Assembly: GCA_007116155.1 (NCBI GenBank)
Contig: SKJC01000002.1
Coordinates: 62,001 to 126,000, forward strand
Direction: 5' to 3'
From: Candidatus Babeliaceae bacterium
GTDB taxonomy: Bacteria > Babelota > Babeliae > Babelales > Babelaceae
Length of the DNA stretch: 64,000 nt
Part shown: piece after piece, positions 8,171 through 17,279 of the stretch
Layout of the letters: each line of letters starts with the position of its first letter
Position numbering within the stretch: the stretch's first letter is position 1
Notes under the pieces: generated by a model
The model's input: only the letters and a program-made list of their open reading frames with translations
Databases searched by the model: none
What the model was told of the DNA's origin: nothing
Made by a program: the position numbers and the translations under genes

Positions 8171-9555
8171 TTATAACAACTCTCCAGCTAACTGACTTAA
8201 TAAACTTCGCTCACTACGCTCAAGAAATACTGTTGCACAAATAGAAGCCCCTTTAAGCTTTTCACTTGCAAAAACTAATCCGTTGCTTGCAAAATCCAAG
8301 TACGGAGAATCAATCTGATAGGGATCTCCCGCTAATATAATCTTGCTCCCCTCACCCGCTCGAGTAATAAGTGTTTTTACTTCATGTAACGTAAGATTTT
8401 GCACCTCATCTACAAAAATATACTGATCCGGAATAGAACGTCCTCGCATATAAGTGATCGCTTCCAGGCTGAGCATTCCCGAATGAACTAAATCATCAAC
8501 CGAAGGAATACCATGTTTTTTTGCATCTCGTTTTTTTTTCGCTTTTTGCCATCTTGATCTACTCGATTTGCATCATCATATAGCCCTTGTTCATAACCTG
8601 ATTGGGCTTTATATGAAATTAAGTCCATATTATCTCGAACTGGCTGCATCCACATAGAAAGTTTTTCCTGCATATCACCAGGCAAATAGCCAATATCTCG
8701 CCCTAAGGGCTCAACCGGTCGCGCAATCAAAACTTTTTTATACGCACGTTCAACAAGCAATTTATGCATAGCCGCAACTAAAACTAAAAACGTTTTTCCT
8801 GTTCCCGCTGGCCCAAGGAGTGAAACCAGTTGAATTTCATCATCAAACAACAAATCAAAGGCCATAAGCTGAGCAAAGTTTCTTGGACCAATAGGCCAGC
8901 GTAATTCTGGAACGTTCACAGATTTAAAACGCTTATTGCCGAGATAACGAAAGACCCGATAGTTTTCTTTATTACGCGAACTTACTAAAACAACAAATTC
9001 ATTAAGCAATAACATATCTTGCTGTAAAATTTCTTGTAGCAGCGCAGGCTGATCTCCTTGAAGCTCACCTGCAGAAACTTGATATAAGCGCCATCCTTTA
9101 TAAAAATCATCTTCAGCCACACGCTCTTTTTTATAATCTTCCGCCGCTATACCAAGCGCATCAGCGCGGATACGCATATTAAGATCTTTAGTAATAAAAA
9201 TGACAGAATACCCTTGTTCTTTAAGCACAAGAGCACTCGCTAAAATTCGATCATCATTATCATCCAACAAAATCCGCTGTACGAGATTTTCTGATGGCAT
9301 AGGAAGAATACGGACAAACACATTGTGTTCAGCAGATACCCCATCCGCAAGTGAACCCTGATTGCGCAGCCCATCTAATATTCGTATAGTTTCTCTAACA
9401 TTGCGTCCTTTTGCTCCAACGTCAGACTTAAACTGATCTAATTCTTTGATTACAATCAGGGGGATACCTATTTCAGCATTAGAAAAGTTACGTAATACAA
9501 AAGGATCATGAATAAACACATTTGTATCCAATACATATATTTTTTTATGCTCCAT
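8171..9555 (-). CDS. phoH: PIN-PhoH ATPase (PhoH2 type), frame broken at a nine-A run
   Basis: PIN-PhoH proteins are predicted RNA helicase-ribonucleases. The N-terminal part (from ATG 9555, AGGGGA upstream) has a PIN domain, with D10 in VLDTNVFIHD, D40 in IKELDQFK and acids near 99-102. The PhoH Walker A is GPAGTGKT at 248-255. This frame stops at 8488. The rest of the PhoH domain, including Walker B IFVDEVQNL, continues to 8171 in another frame. The switch fits a run of nine A on the coding strand (plus-strand T at 8531-8539): one extra A would join both parts into about 461 residues, with the joint reading KKKRDAKKHG. Sequencing error, a real mutation and transcriptional slippage all remain possible. 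Confidence 0.85.
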
Positions 9556-9683
9556 TCTATTCCCCTTTACGCATGAACACTTTATCCGGATACTCCAAAA
9601 TCAAACCTATGGACATAGACATCCAAAATTTGTATCGTTTACCTTAGCAGGATATTCTATCTATTTTCAATTGAGGATTTTAC

Positions 9684-10250
9684 ATGTACCTTATTCTTAT
9701 TGGCTTAATAAGCCTCTTTGGATCTGCTGTTATCCTAGGATTTTGGGCGGTTGCAAAATATAACACGCTCATTTCTTTCAGTGCACTAGCCAAAGAAGCC
9801 TGGAGCGGCGTTGATGTTCAACTGCAAAGACGATATGATTTGATTCCAAACCTCGTCGCTACGGTCAAACAGTACGGGGTACATGAAAAAGATGTTTTAG
9901 AAAACATTACAAAATTTCGCGTAGCAGCTATGAATGCACAAAATCTTCAAGAAAAAAGTGCCCAAGAAAGTGCGTTCACCGGAACTCTTAAAACACTCTT
10001 TGCGGTAGCCGAAAACTATCCAGAATTGAAAGCTAACGAAAATTTCTTACAGCTCCAAAAAAGCCTAGAAGCATTAGAAAGTGAAATTCAAATTGCACGC
10101 CGGTATTATAACGGAACAATCCGTAATTACAATATTGCAATTCAACAGTTTCCCGCCAATATTATAGCAAAAACAACATCCTTTACCCCTCTCAGTTTTT
10201 TTGAATTAAACAACGCAGAAGGTCGTAATAATCCTCGAGTTTCTTTTTAA
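9684..10250 (+). CDS. lemA: LemA family membrane protein
   Basis: LemA proteins have an N-terminal membrane helix and a helical bundle; their biochemical role is poorly known. The 188-residue protein has the usual length. It has one membrane segment (about residues 2-25, LILIGLISLFGSAVILGFWAV), then the family hallmark WSGVDVQLQRRYDLIPNLVATVKQY, and later NFLQLQKSLEALE and ARRYYNGTIRNYN. GAGGA lies 6 bases before the ATG. It is followed by a DUF2207 gene, a pairing often seen and suggesting a shared envelope function. Confidence 0.94.
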   Translation: MYLILIGLISLFGSAVILGFWAVAKYNTLISFSALAKEAWSGVDVQLQRRYDLIPNLVATVKQYGVHEKDVLENITKFRVAAMNAQNLQEKSAQESAFTGTLKTLFAVAENYPELKANENFLQLQKSLEALESEIQIARRYYNGTIRNYNIAIQQFPANIIAKTTSFTPLSFFELNNAEGRNNPRVSF

Positions 10251-10386
10251 GAGATATCAAAGCTCTAATGCACCACTAGCAACGGCATATACTGCCTAAA
10301 AAAAGTACGGGAACCAAGATATAATATATTGTCACTTTAAGATAAAATAAGAATAACCTCTGTCTTTGTTTTTGATAAGCGCTAAC

Positions 10387-12087
10387 ATGTACTTCAAAAA
10401 AATTTTTTTGGTAGCATTTCTTCTTGCCCAATGCACGATCAATTACAGCACCCATATTGAATTATTGTATTCTGATATCCAAATTCTTGCATCCGGCAAA
10501 ATTATTGTTCAATCGGATATCACCTATGTTGAAACTGAAAAAAACAAGCACGGTATCTGGCACACATTGCCCGTAAGGTATTCAGGCTTCCTTTGGACCA
10601 ACTATACGACACCGTTTCAAATACAATCAATCTTACGAGATAACCAGCCAGTATCTTATACATCGCATATACAAGATGGACGAATAAACCTGCGTATCGG
10701 TTCGCCGGATAACTACATCAAACCAGGAACCTACCACTATCATATTGCCTATACCACCTCCCGACAAATACAATTTTATGAAACATATGAAGAATTTGCT
10801 TGGAATATCTTAGGCAATGAATCACCGGTGCCCGTAAAAAAATGTATCGCTATAATTCACTTACCATCAACCATTGATTCCGCCTCGCTACGCTCATCAG
10901 TCTTTACTGGATCATATGGATCAAAAAATTCAAACGCCACCATAACGCAGCGTAATTCAACAACCCTGCAAGTTGAAACAACAGCCCCATTATATTCATA
11001 TCAAGGGCTAACTACCTATATTTCATGGGCTACCGGTGGCGTAACGCGTCCCAGCAAATATCAAGAAATGTACCAATTTGTCACCGACAACCCCGGTCTT
11101 CTTGTCTTTTTTATTGGATTTATAGGGCTCTTTCTATTCTGGAGAAGACAAAAAAAAGCTATCCAAGACTATGAAAAGAAAAACACGATTATTCCACGCT
11201 TTTATCCCCCAGAAGGACTTTCGCCAATCCTTTGCGGATACATTAAACAACGAATGGTTACCCCGGCACATATTGCCGCCGAAATAGTACATGTTGCCAT
11301 TCAAGGCTTTTTATCAATAAAAAAAGATAAAAAAGACGAATATCTATTACTAAAGAATAAAGAAGCGTCAACCCAGCCGCAAGAAAAGCTCGATCAAATG
11401 GTTATGGAACAATTATTTAAAAATGACAACGTCATTGCTATCAAAAAACCAAATGCGAGAAATCCAAACATACCACTTCTTGCACTACTCAACCAGTTGC
11501 AAAAAGCTGTCAATCAAACATCTATCGTTCATGCATTAACATGGCATACATCCTTTTTACTTCCTCTACTGCTAGGGATTCTACTCAATCTTGGCATTGT
11601 CTCAGTATTAGATGGCTACCTATCACCACTAACGGCAATTCCATCTGTCATCTTTTTTATCAGAGTTCTCTTTTATCTGCCTGGATATACACCGGAAGGA
11701 AGAAAATTACGTGATGAAATTGACGGATTTGCATTATATCTAAAAACAGCAGAAATCGATCGCTGGCGCGTAATCGGTACACCACCGGAAAGAACACCAG
11801 AATTATTTGAAAAATATCTTCCTTACGCGATGGTACTTGGCTTGGAAGAAGCATGGACCAAACAGTTCACCCCCTATTTTGAACAATGGGAACGCGAAGG
11901 CCGAGCCTATCAGCCACATTGGTTTATCGGCTCGCCTTTAACGCCACGCTCATTTAAAACATTCTCTTCAACCTATGCTACCGCAACCTATCCACCAACA
12001 CACGCCTCAGCAAAAAGCTCAACGGGTAGATTCGGTGGCGGTTCAGTTGGAGGCGGGCGCGGCGGCGGTGGAACGGGAAGTTGGTAA
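10387..12087 (+). CDS. DUF2207 family membrane protein
   Basis: Predicted envelope protein of the DUF2207 family, function unknown. From the ATG at 10387 it has 566 residues: a signal peptide (FLVAFLLAQCTINYS), an extracytoplasmic beta-rich domain of about 200 residues, a membrane helix (LLVFFIGFIGLFLFW), a cytoplasmic section, two more hydrophobic segments (FLLPLLLGILLNLGIVSV and the next), a conserved region with EIDGFALYLKTAE, and a Gly/Ser-rich tail (GGGSVGGGRGGGG) typical of the family. A TTG codon at 10366 is in frame but less likely as the start. It sits 136 bases after lemA. Confidence 0.85.
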   Translation: MYFKKIFLVAFLLAQCTINYSTHIELLYSDIQILASGKIIVQSDITYVETEKNKHGIWHTLPVRYSGFLWTNYTTPFQIQSILRDNQPVSYTSHIQDGRINLRIGSPDNYIKPGTYHYHIAYTTSRQIQFYETYEEFAWNILGNESPVPVKKCIAIIHLPSTIDSASLRSSVFTGSYGSKNSNATITQRNSTTLQVETTAPLYSYQGLTTYISWATGGVTRPSKYQEMYQFVTDNPGLLVFFIGFIGLFLFWRRQKKAIQDYEKKNTIIPRFYPPEGLSPILCGYIKQRMVTPAHIAAEIVHVAIQGFLSIKKDKKDEYLLLKNKEASTQPQEKLDQMVMEQLFKNDNVIAIKKPNARNPNIPLLALLNQLQKAVNQTSIVHALTWHTSFLLPLLLGILLNLGIVSVLDGYLSPLTAIPSVIFFIRVLFYLPGYTPEGRKLRDEIDGFALYLKTAEIDRWRVIGTPPERTPELFEKYLPYAMVLGLEEAWTKQFTPYFEQWEREGRAYQPHWFIGSPLTPRSFKTFSSTYATATYPPTHASAKSSTGRFGGGSVGGGRGGGGTGSW

Positions 12088-12212
12088 TTAACTTCACGAG
12101 TGATTTAAATCTATGCACGCTGCAAATCCTATAATCTTAATGACAAAAAGAAGCACATCTGGTACATTGGCATACGTTAATTATATGTCTCTATGCATAC
12201 GTAGGATACCGC

Positions 12213-13916
12213 ATGGATAATCACGTAAAACTCGAGCAATTGCGTCATTCAGCAGCTCATCTATTAGCGCACGCTATTTCTGAACTTTACCCAGATACTC
12301 GTTTTACGATTGGCCCTACTACCGATACGGGTTTCTTCTACGATTTCCTAGCGCAGACAACAATACGCGAAGATGATCTTCCCGTAATTGAAGAACGCAT
12401 GAAGCAACTATCTGAAAAAGATTATTCAATCATACAAAGTTCAGTATCAAAAGAAGAAGCACGCCGCATTTTTAAAGACAATCCTTTTAAGCTAGAACTT
12501 ATTAATGATATTGAAGACACGGTAGTCGGTATTTCCAGACAAGGAGATTTTATTGATCTATGCCGTGGTGGACATGTTACATCAACCGGTCAGATTAAAC
12601 ACTTTAAACTCCTTACCATATCTGGTGTCTATTGGCGCGGAGACAAAGAAAAACCACAACTGCAACGTATATCAGGCATCTGTTTTGAAAGCAAAGCCGA
12701 GTTAGACCAATATCTACAACAGCGCGAAGATGCACTTAAATACGATCATCGCAAACTTGGAAAAGAACTTGATCTTTTCTCACTCATGCCAGAAGGTGTT
12801 GGTTTTCCGTTTATGCATCCAAAAGGTACATTAATCTTAAACACCCTTAAAGATTTTATGCGTAAACTTTTATATGACAATGGTTATCAGGAAGTTGCAA
12901 CGCCAATCATGCTCAATGCTGATCTCTGGCGTCGATCAGGTCACTACTCATATTATAAAGAGAATATGTATTTTTCACATATCGATGAAACAGAATATGC
13001 TATTCGCCCAATGAACTGTCCTGGCGCATTTTTAATTTACAACACACGCCCTCGTTCATACCGTGAATTACCTATGCGCATTTCTGAGTTTGGATATGTT
13101 CATCGCCATGAACTATCAGGCGTACTTCACGGCTTAATGCGCGTACGTGCTTTTACCATCGACGATGCGCATATCATCTGTAAACTCGACCAGATGGAAT
13201 CTGAGATCATTACGGTACTCGGGTTAATAGCCGCAACCTTGAAAAAAGTAGGGTTTACCACCATAAAAATTGGACTTGCAACTCGCCCGGCAAACGCTAT
13301 GGGTAGCGTTGAAGTCTGGAATATTGCAATTGAGGCACTCAAAAAAGCCCTAGAGCGTTGTGGTTATGAATACACCATTAAAGAAGGTGATGGGGCATTT
13401 TATGGACCTAAAATTGAAGTAGGTATCCAAGATTCGATGGGGCGAACCTGGCAATGCAGCACGGTCCAGGTCGATTTTGTTCAACCAGAAAACTTTGATT
13501 TAACATGTATCAACTCAAACGGACAAAAAGAACGTGTTGTCGTTATTCACCATGCAATTTTTGGCTCGCTCGAACGTTTTTTTGCCGTAGTACTTGAACA
13601 CTACAAAGGGAAATTACCCTTCTGGATCTCTCCGGTACAAGCTCGGATCCTAACTATTACTGAGCAAGAAAATGGATACGCTAAAGAATTATATGAAAAG
13701 TTACGCCCATATATGCGCGTTGAACTTGATACAAATTCAGATCCAATTTCAGCAAAAATCAAAGATGCTCAGTTACAGCAAGTACCTTGGATGATCGTCA
13801 TTGGCAAAAAAGAAGAAGCGTCTGGAACCATTACCTTGCGTTATCGTGACGGCACACAAGAATTCGGAATAAGCTTCGAATCATTGCTAGAAAAAATCAC
13901 GCAAGAAAACGCGTAA
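12213..13916 (+). CDS. thrS: Threonyl-tRNA synthetase lacking the N-terminal TGS domain
   Basis: Charges tRNA-Thr. The 567-residue protein starts directly in the editing domain (HSAAHLLAHAI, with the HxxxH motif; later CRGGH), so the roughly 60-residue TGS domain of the usual 640-residue enzyme is absent. The class II catalytic core is intact: zinc ligands are in MNCPGAF (Cys), the HGLMRVRAF region (His nearby) and VVIHHAIFGSLERFF (His), followed by an anticodon-binding domain. TAGGA precedes the ATG and no upstream in-frame start would supply a TGS domain. No T-box leader is visible. Confidence 0.95.
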   Translation: MDNHVKLEQLRHSAAHLLAHAISELYPDTRFTIGPTTDTGFFYDFLAQTTIREDDLPVIEERMKQLSEKDYSIIQSSVSKEEARRIFKDNPFKLELINDIEDTVVGISRQGDFIDLCRGGHVTSTGQIKHFKLLTISGVYWRGDKEKPQLQRISGICFESKAELDQYLQQREDALKYDHRKLGKELDLFSLMPEGVGFPFMHPKGTLILNTLKDFMRKLLYDNGYQEVATPIMLNADLWRRSGHYSYYKENMYFSHIDETEYAIRPMNCPGAFLIYNTRPRSYRELPMRISEFGYVHRHELSGVLHGLMRVRAFTIDDAHIICKLDQMESEIITVLGLIAATLKKVGFTTIKIGLATRPANAMGSVEVWNIAIEALKKALERCGYEYTIKEGDGAFYGPKIEVGIQDSMGRTWQCSTVQVDFVQPENFDLTCINSNGQKERVVVIHHAIFGSLERFFAVVLEHYKGKLPFWISPVQARILTITEQENGYAKELYEKLRPYMRVELDTNSDPISAKIKDAQLQQVPWMIVIGKKEEASGTITLRYRDGTQEFGISFESLLEKITQENA

Positions 13917-13928
13917 AACAATTAGATT

Positions 13929-13968
13929 ACTATTAAGGGCGCTTATAAATATGAGCGCCCTTAATAGT
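13929..13968. terminator. Bidirectional terminator of thrS and nth, overlapping the nth stop
   Basis: A perfect 15-bp stem ACTATTAAGGGCGCT/AGCGCCCTTAATAGT with a 10-base loop. It follows thrS on the plus strand, and its right arm covers the stop and last two codons of the convergent nth gene. T-rich sequence follows on the plus strand. Confidence 0.85.
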
Positions 13969-14596
13969 TCAATTTTTTCAACTCACAAGCACATGAACAG
14001 ATACGTTTACTTGAAACGCAAACATGCTGCCCCCAAGCAACCAAAACCCTATTGATTCGTATCCAATACTCCTGAGGAAATTTCTGCATAAGAACCTTTT
14101 CTGTATCCTTAGGATGCTGTGTGGTAACAAAACCACAATGATTAGCTATACGATGTACATGCGTATCCACGCAAATACATGGAATTTGAAAAACCTCTCC
14201 ACGAACTAAATTGGCAGTTTTCCTGCCTACTCCAGGCAATGCCAACAACGCTTCCTCTTCGGATGGTATTATTCCTTGATAAGCACGCACAATATGATCA
14301 AAAACGAAATGTAACGTTGCAGCCTTAACACGATAAAACCCTATAGGGCGCAAGATATCTTCTAATGTTTCTCGTGACAGCTCCAATAAAGCCTGAGGCG
14401 TGGGTGCCAATATAAAAAGCTCTTCCGCAATGGGCATAGAGACCACATCACGTGCTCGTAAACTCAAAAGTGTAGCCATAAGAATAAGATATGAATTCGA
14501 ACCATACCGATCTATTAATTGAACGCTTGCTGGCTTTGGAAGAGCCGAAACACGCTTTTCCATAGCTAAAAAACGCCGTATATTCAGGTTATCCAT
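13961..14596 (-). CDS. nth: Endonuclease III family DNA glycosylase, unusual C-terminal cysteines
   Basis: Base-excision glycosylase/AP lyase for oxidised pyrimidines. The 211-residue protein has the helix-hairpin-helix LPGVGRKTANLV with the catalytic lysine K126 and the catalytic aspartate D144 in VDTHVHR. The iron-sulphur loop is odd. The family spacing is C-x6-C-x2-C-x5-C, but here the cysteines are C193-x6-C200-x1-C202-x1-C204 and the protein ends seven residues later. The 3' end is embedded in the shared terminator, so it may have been trimmed. Cluster loading is therefore uncertain. Confidence 0.9.
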   Translation of the reverse strand: MDNLNIRRFLAMEKRVSALPKPASVQLIDRYGSNSYLILMATLLSLRARDVVSMPIAEELFILAPTPQALLELSRETLEDILRPIGFYRVKAATLHFVFDHIVRAYQGIIPSEEEALLALPGVGRKTANLVRGEVFQIPCICVDTHVHRIANHCGFVTTQHPKDTEKVLMQKFPQEYWIRINRVLVAWGQHVCVSSKRICSCACELKKLNY

Positions 14597-14682
14597 AAAC
14601 TTTCTTTATTTGCATGCAAAAAGATGCTAGAATGCTCTCTTAATTATACGACAATTTACTCGATATACAATAGGAAGAAGCT

Positions 14683-15531
14683 ATGGATCGGATTACGGGT
14701 GCCCACTATAGTGAATTATTTATTGAACATTGCATAAACGAAAAGCATGCAACGTATCATACTACTAGATCATATAAATCAGACTTGCGGCAATTCTTTG
14801 AATTCTGGGAACAACAAGATCACAGGCATTCCAAAACACTTTCTGTAACAGAACTAGTACCCCTATTTTTACAAAACATACAACAGCAAGAAAAATCTGC
14901 TACAAAAGCACGCAAAATATCCTGTCTTAACAGTTTTTTTCTCTTTTTATTTCGCAATAATATCCTACAAAAGCCATATACCCTTAAACGACCAAGCGTA
15001 CAACTTCCAACAGCTACAACGATACCACACGAAGTAATCGCTTCCCTGTTTGCCGAGATTCCCATTACAGCCATTCAATCAGTAAAACCATATCGCGATC
15101 GAAGCATTCTAGGAATTTTATATGCGACCGGCATTAAAAGCGTAGAAGTCAGTTCAATACGCATTCAAGACCTTAATCTTGCAGAACAATCACTCACCAT
15201 TCGCCCCCCACGAAAAAAGCAGCGAATGGTTTTTTTCGGTGTGCAAACTAAACATGATCTCTCTATGTACCTCGCACACGAACGCCCTGAAGCAACAACT
15301 ACCTCTGAATACTTATTTTTGAGTATCCATAAGACACCACTCACAACTCGATCAATTCAACGTATCTGTATCCATTTTGGAGAGCTTTTAAATCCAAAAC
15401 GCATTATTACACCTAAAATCCTTCGTCACTCGTTTGCCTTACACCTTCTCGATCAAGGAACCTCACTAGAACGTGTACAAGAATTATTAGGCCATGCAAC
15501 AAGCGCAAGTACTGAGCGATACGTACAATAA
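14683..15531 (+). CDS. Xer-like tyrosine recombinase with altered catalytic residues
   Basis: Tyrosine recombinase of XerC/XerD type, normally resolving chromosome dimers at dif. The 282-residue protein has the SAM-like N-terminal DNA-binding domain and the catalytic domain. R248 in LRHSFALHLL, H271 in LLGHATS and nucleophile Y280 are present. The first catalytic Arg is replaced by K152 (ATGIKSVE instead of ATGLRVSE), and the box-II His is replaced by K245 (PKILRHS instead of PHMLRHS). The chain stops two residues after the tyrosine, so the usual tail of about 15-20 residues that contacts the partner recombinase is missing. It abuts the next gene. Confidence 0.85.
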   Translation: MDRITGAHYSELFIEHCINEKHATYHTTRSYKSDLRQFFEFWEQQDHRHSKTLSVTELVPLFLQNIQQQEKSATKARKISCLNSFFLFLFRNNILQKPYTLKRPSVQLPTATTIPHEVIASLFAEIPITAIQSVKPYRDRSILGILYATGIKSVEVSSIRIQDLNLAEQSLTIRPPRKKQRMVFFGVQTKHDLSMYLAHERPEATTTSEYLFLSIHKTPLTTRSIQRICIHFGELLNPKRIITPKILRHSFALHLLDQGTSLERVQELLGHATSASTERYVQ

Positions 15532-15535
15532 AATA

Positions 15536-17257
15536 ATGAAACAACAATCAACCGCACCTTTTGAAAAACAAATCCGCGTTATTGTATTTGGCATACTCTT
15601 TTGTTTTGGTTGCATCGGTGGAATGCTATGGTATTTACAGCTCTATCAAGCAGCCCTCTTTACCCAAGTAAGCCAAAACAATTATATGCGCAAACGGACG
15701 CTCTCTTGTCGCCGTGGAGCCATCACCGATCGCAATGGAATTCTTATTGCAACCGATAGGCCAATTATTGCACTCTATTGGCAAGGATGCGGTTGTAAAA
15801 AACTTTCAGAACAGCATCAAAAACTTCTTGCTCATATTCAAGCAGAAAGCAATCAGAAACTTCCAATAGCCCGCACTATAACACAAGCAGAACAATACCA
15901 ACAGAAGCTCCTTCTCGTAGATAATATTTCCTTTGAAGCATTAGCTCGCATTATGGAATATAATAACGCTGATGAACATTTAATTATTGAAACACGACCG
16001 CTCCGCTATTATCCGCATCAAGAAACCGCGTGTCATCTAATTGGCTGCTTCCGCCAAACACCACAAACAACAATCCCCGAGGCTCTTATGGGATTAGAAA
16101 AAATACTCGAAGAAGATCTACGAGGAAATCCTGGTCTTGAGGAAATTATTGTTGATTCTCGCGGTCGTTGTATTACAAAGAATATTCGCTTTCAAGCCCT
16201 TAACGGTACTAAAATAACTACAACAATAGATCTTCTTGCTCAAAATATCGCTGAGAAGCTCCTTGCTCCATTCCGCGCTGGAACAATTATTGTAATGGAC
16301 CCAGAGCAAGGGGATCTTCTCGTTCTCGCATCACATCCAAGCTTTGACCCAAACATTTTTACTAGCACAATCTCTCCTGAAACATGGAACAATTATCTAG
16401 CTACTAAACCATTTATTAATAGAGCCATTGCTTCATGTTATCCGCCTGCATCGCTTTTCAAGCTAATTACGGCAGCTGCAGCACTTGAAGAAGGTATTAT
16501 TACACCTGATACCGAATGGAATTGCACGGGCAAAATTGTTTGTGGAGATACCGAATTTCACTGTAATAAACGATATGGACACGGAAAATTACAGATAATA
16601 GATGGCATAGCTCATTCATGCAACATTCCATTCTATGAAATTGGGAAAACAATTTCAATTGATCTCTTTGCAGACTACGCTCGAAGCTTTGGCTTTGGAA
16701 AGCCAACTGGAATCTTATTGCCTGAGCGCACCGGCTTAATTCCCACATCAGAATGGAAAAAGACAACAACCGGCCAGCGCTGGCAACGAGGTGAAACCAT
16801 GTTAGTCGCAATTGGACAAAGCTATAGTTTAGTAACGCCCTTGCAAACAGTCTGCTTTATTGGGGCACTCGGCTCGGGCCGACTTGTCCGCCCAAAAATA
16901 CTCTGTAATGAAAACACAAACATAACCCCGCTCGCCATTAGCAACGAAACACGCAATATTCTTCTTCAAGGTATGCAAAAAGGTATTGAACAAGGAACAT
17001 CAAGATTGTTAAAAAGACTTAAAAATTGCACAATCTATGGCAAAACTGGAACCGCCCAAGTCTGTAGCAAAAAAACCTCCGGTGAAAATCAAGAAGAGGA
17101 AGCATATAAAAATCACGGCTGGTTTGCTGGCTATATTGTGCCCCATAATCAAAAGCCGTTCGTTCTTATGGTATTTTTAGAAAATATCGGAACATCATCC
17201 ATTGCCGTCCAAACCGCCTATAAGTTTCTACACCACTGGCTTCCCAAAACAATGTAA
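15536..17257 (+). CDS. Class B penicillin-binding protein (PBP2/FtsI-like transpeptidase)
   Basis: Peptidoglycan D,D-transpeptidase of the class B type. From the ATG at 15536 (573 residues) it has a short cytoplasmic tail, one membrane anchor (IVFGILFCFGCIGGMLWYL), the N-terminal dimerisation region with RRGAITDRNGILIA, and the three active-site motifs: S306-L-F-K309 (YPPASLFKL), S361-C-N363 and K503-T-G (YGKTGTAQ). An in-frame ATG at 15494 inside the recombinase gene is possible. I prefer 15536, four bases after that gene's stop, because the membrane anchor then sits at the usual place. PBP2 (elongation) and FtsI (division) cannot be told apart without alignment. Its presence implies a peptidoglycan wall. 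Confidence 0.9.
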   Translation: MKQQSTAPFEKQIRVIVFGILFCFGCIGGMLWYLQLYQAALFTQVSQNNYMRKRTLSCRRGAITDRNGILIATDRPIIALYWQGCGCKKLSEQHQKLLAHIQAESNQKLPIARTITQAEQYQQKLLLVDNISFEALARIMEYNNADEHLIIETRPLRYYPHQETACHLIGCFRQTPQTTIPEALMGLEKILEEDLRGNPGLEEIIVDSRGRCITKNIRFQALNGTKITTTIDLLAQNIAEKLLAPFRAGTIIVMDPEQGDLLVLASHPSFDPNIFTSTISPETWNNYLATKPFINRAIASCYPPASLFKLITAAAALEEGIITPDTEWNCTGKIVCGDTEFHCNKRYGHGKLQIIDGIAHSCNIPFYEIGKTISIDLFADYARSFGFGKPTGILLPERTGLIPTSEWKKTTTGQRWQRGETMLVAIGQSYSLVTPLQTVCFIGALGSGRLVRPKILCNENTNITPLAISNETRNILLQGMQKGIEQGTSRLLKRLKNCTIYGKTGTAQVCSKKTSGENQEEEAYKNHGWFAGYIVPHNQKPFVLMVFLENIGTSSIAVQTAYKFLHHWLPKTM

Positions 17258-17279
17258 CCGGATATACATTACCCTTTCA

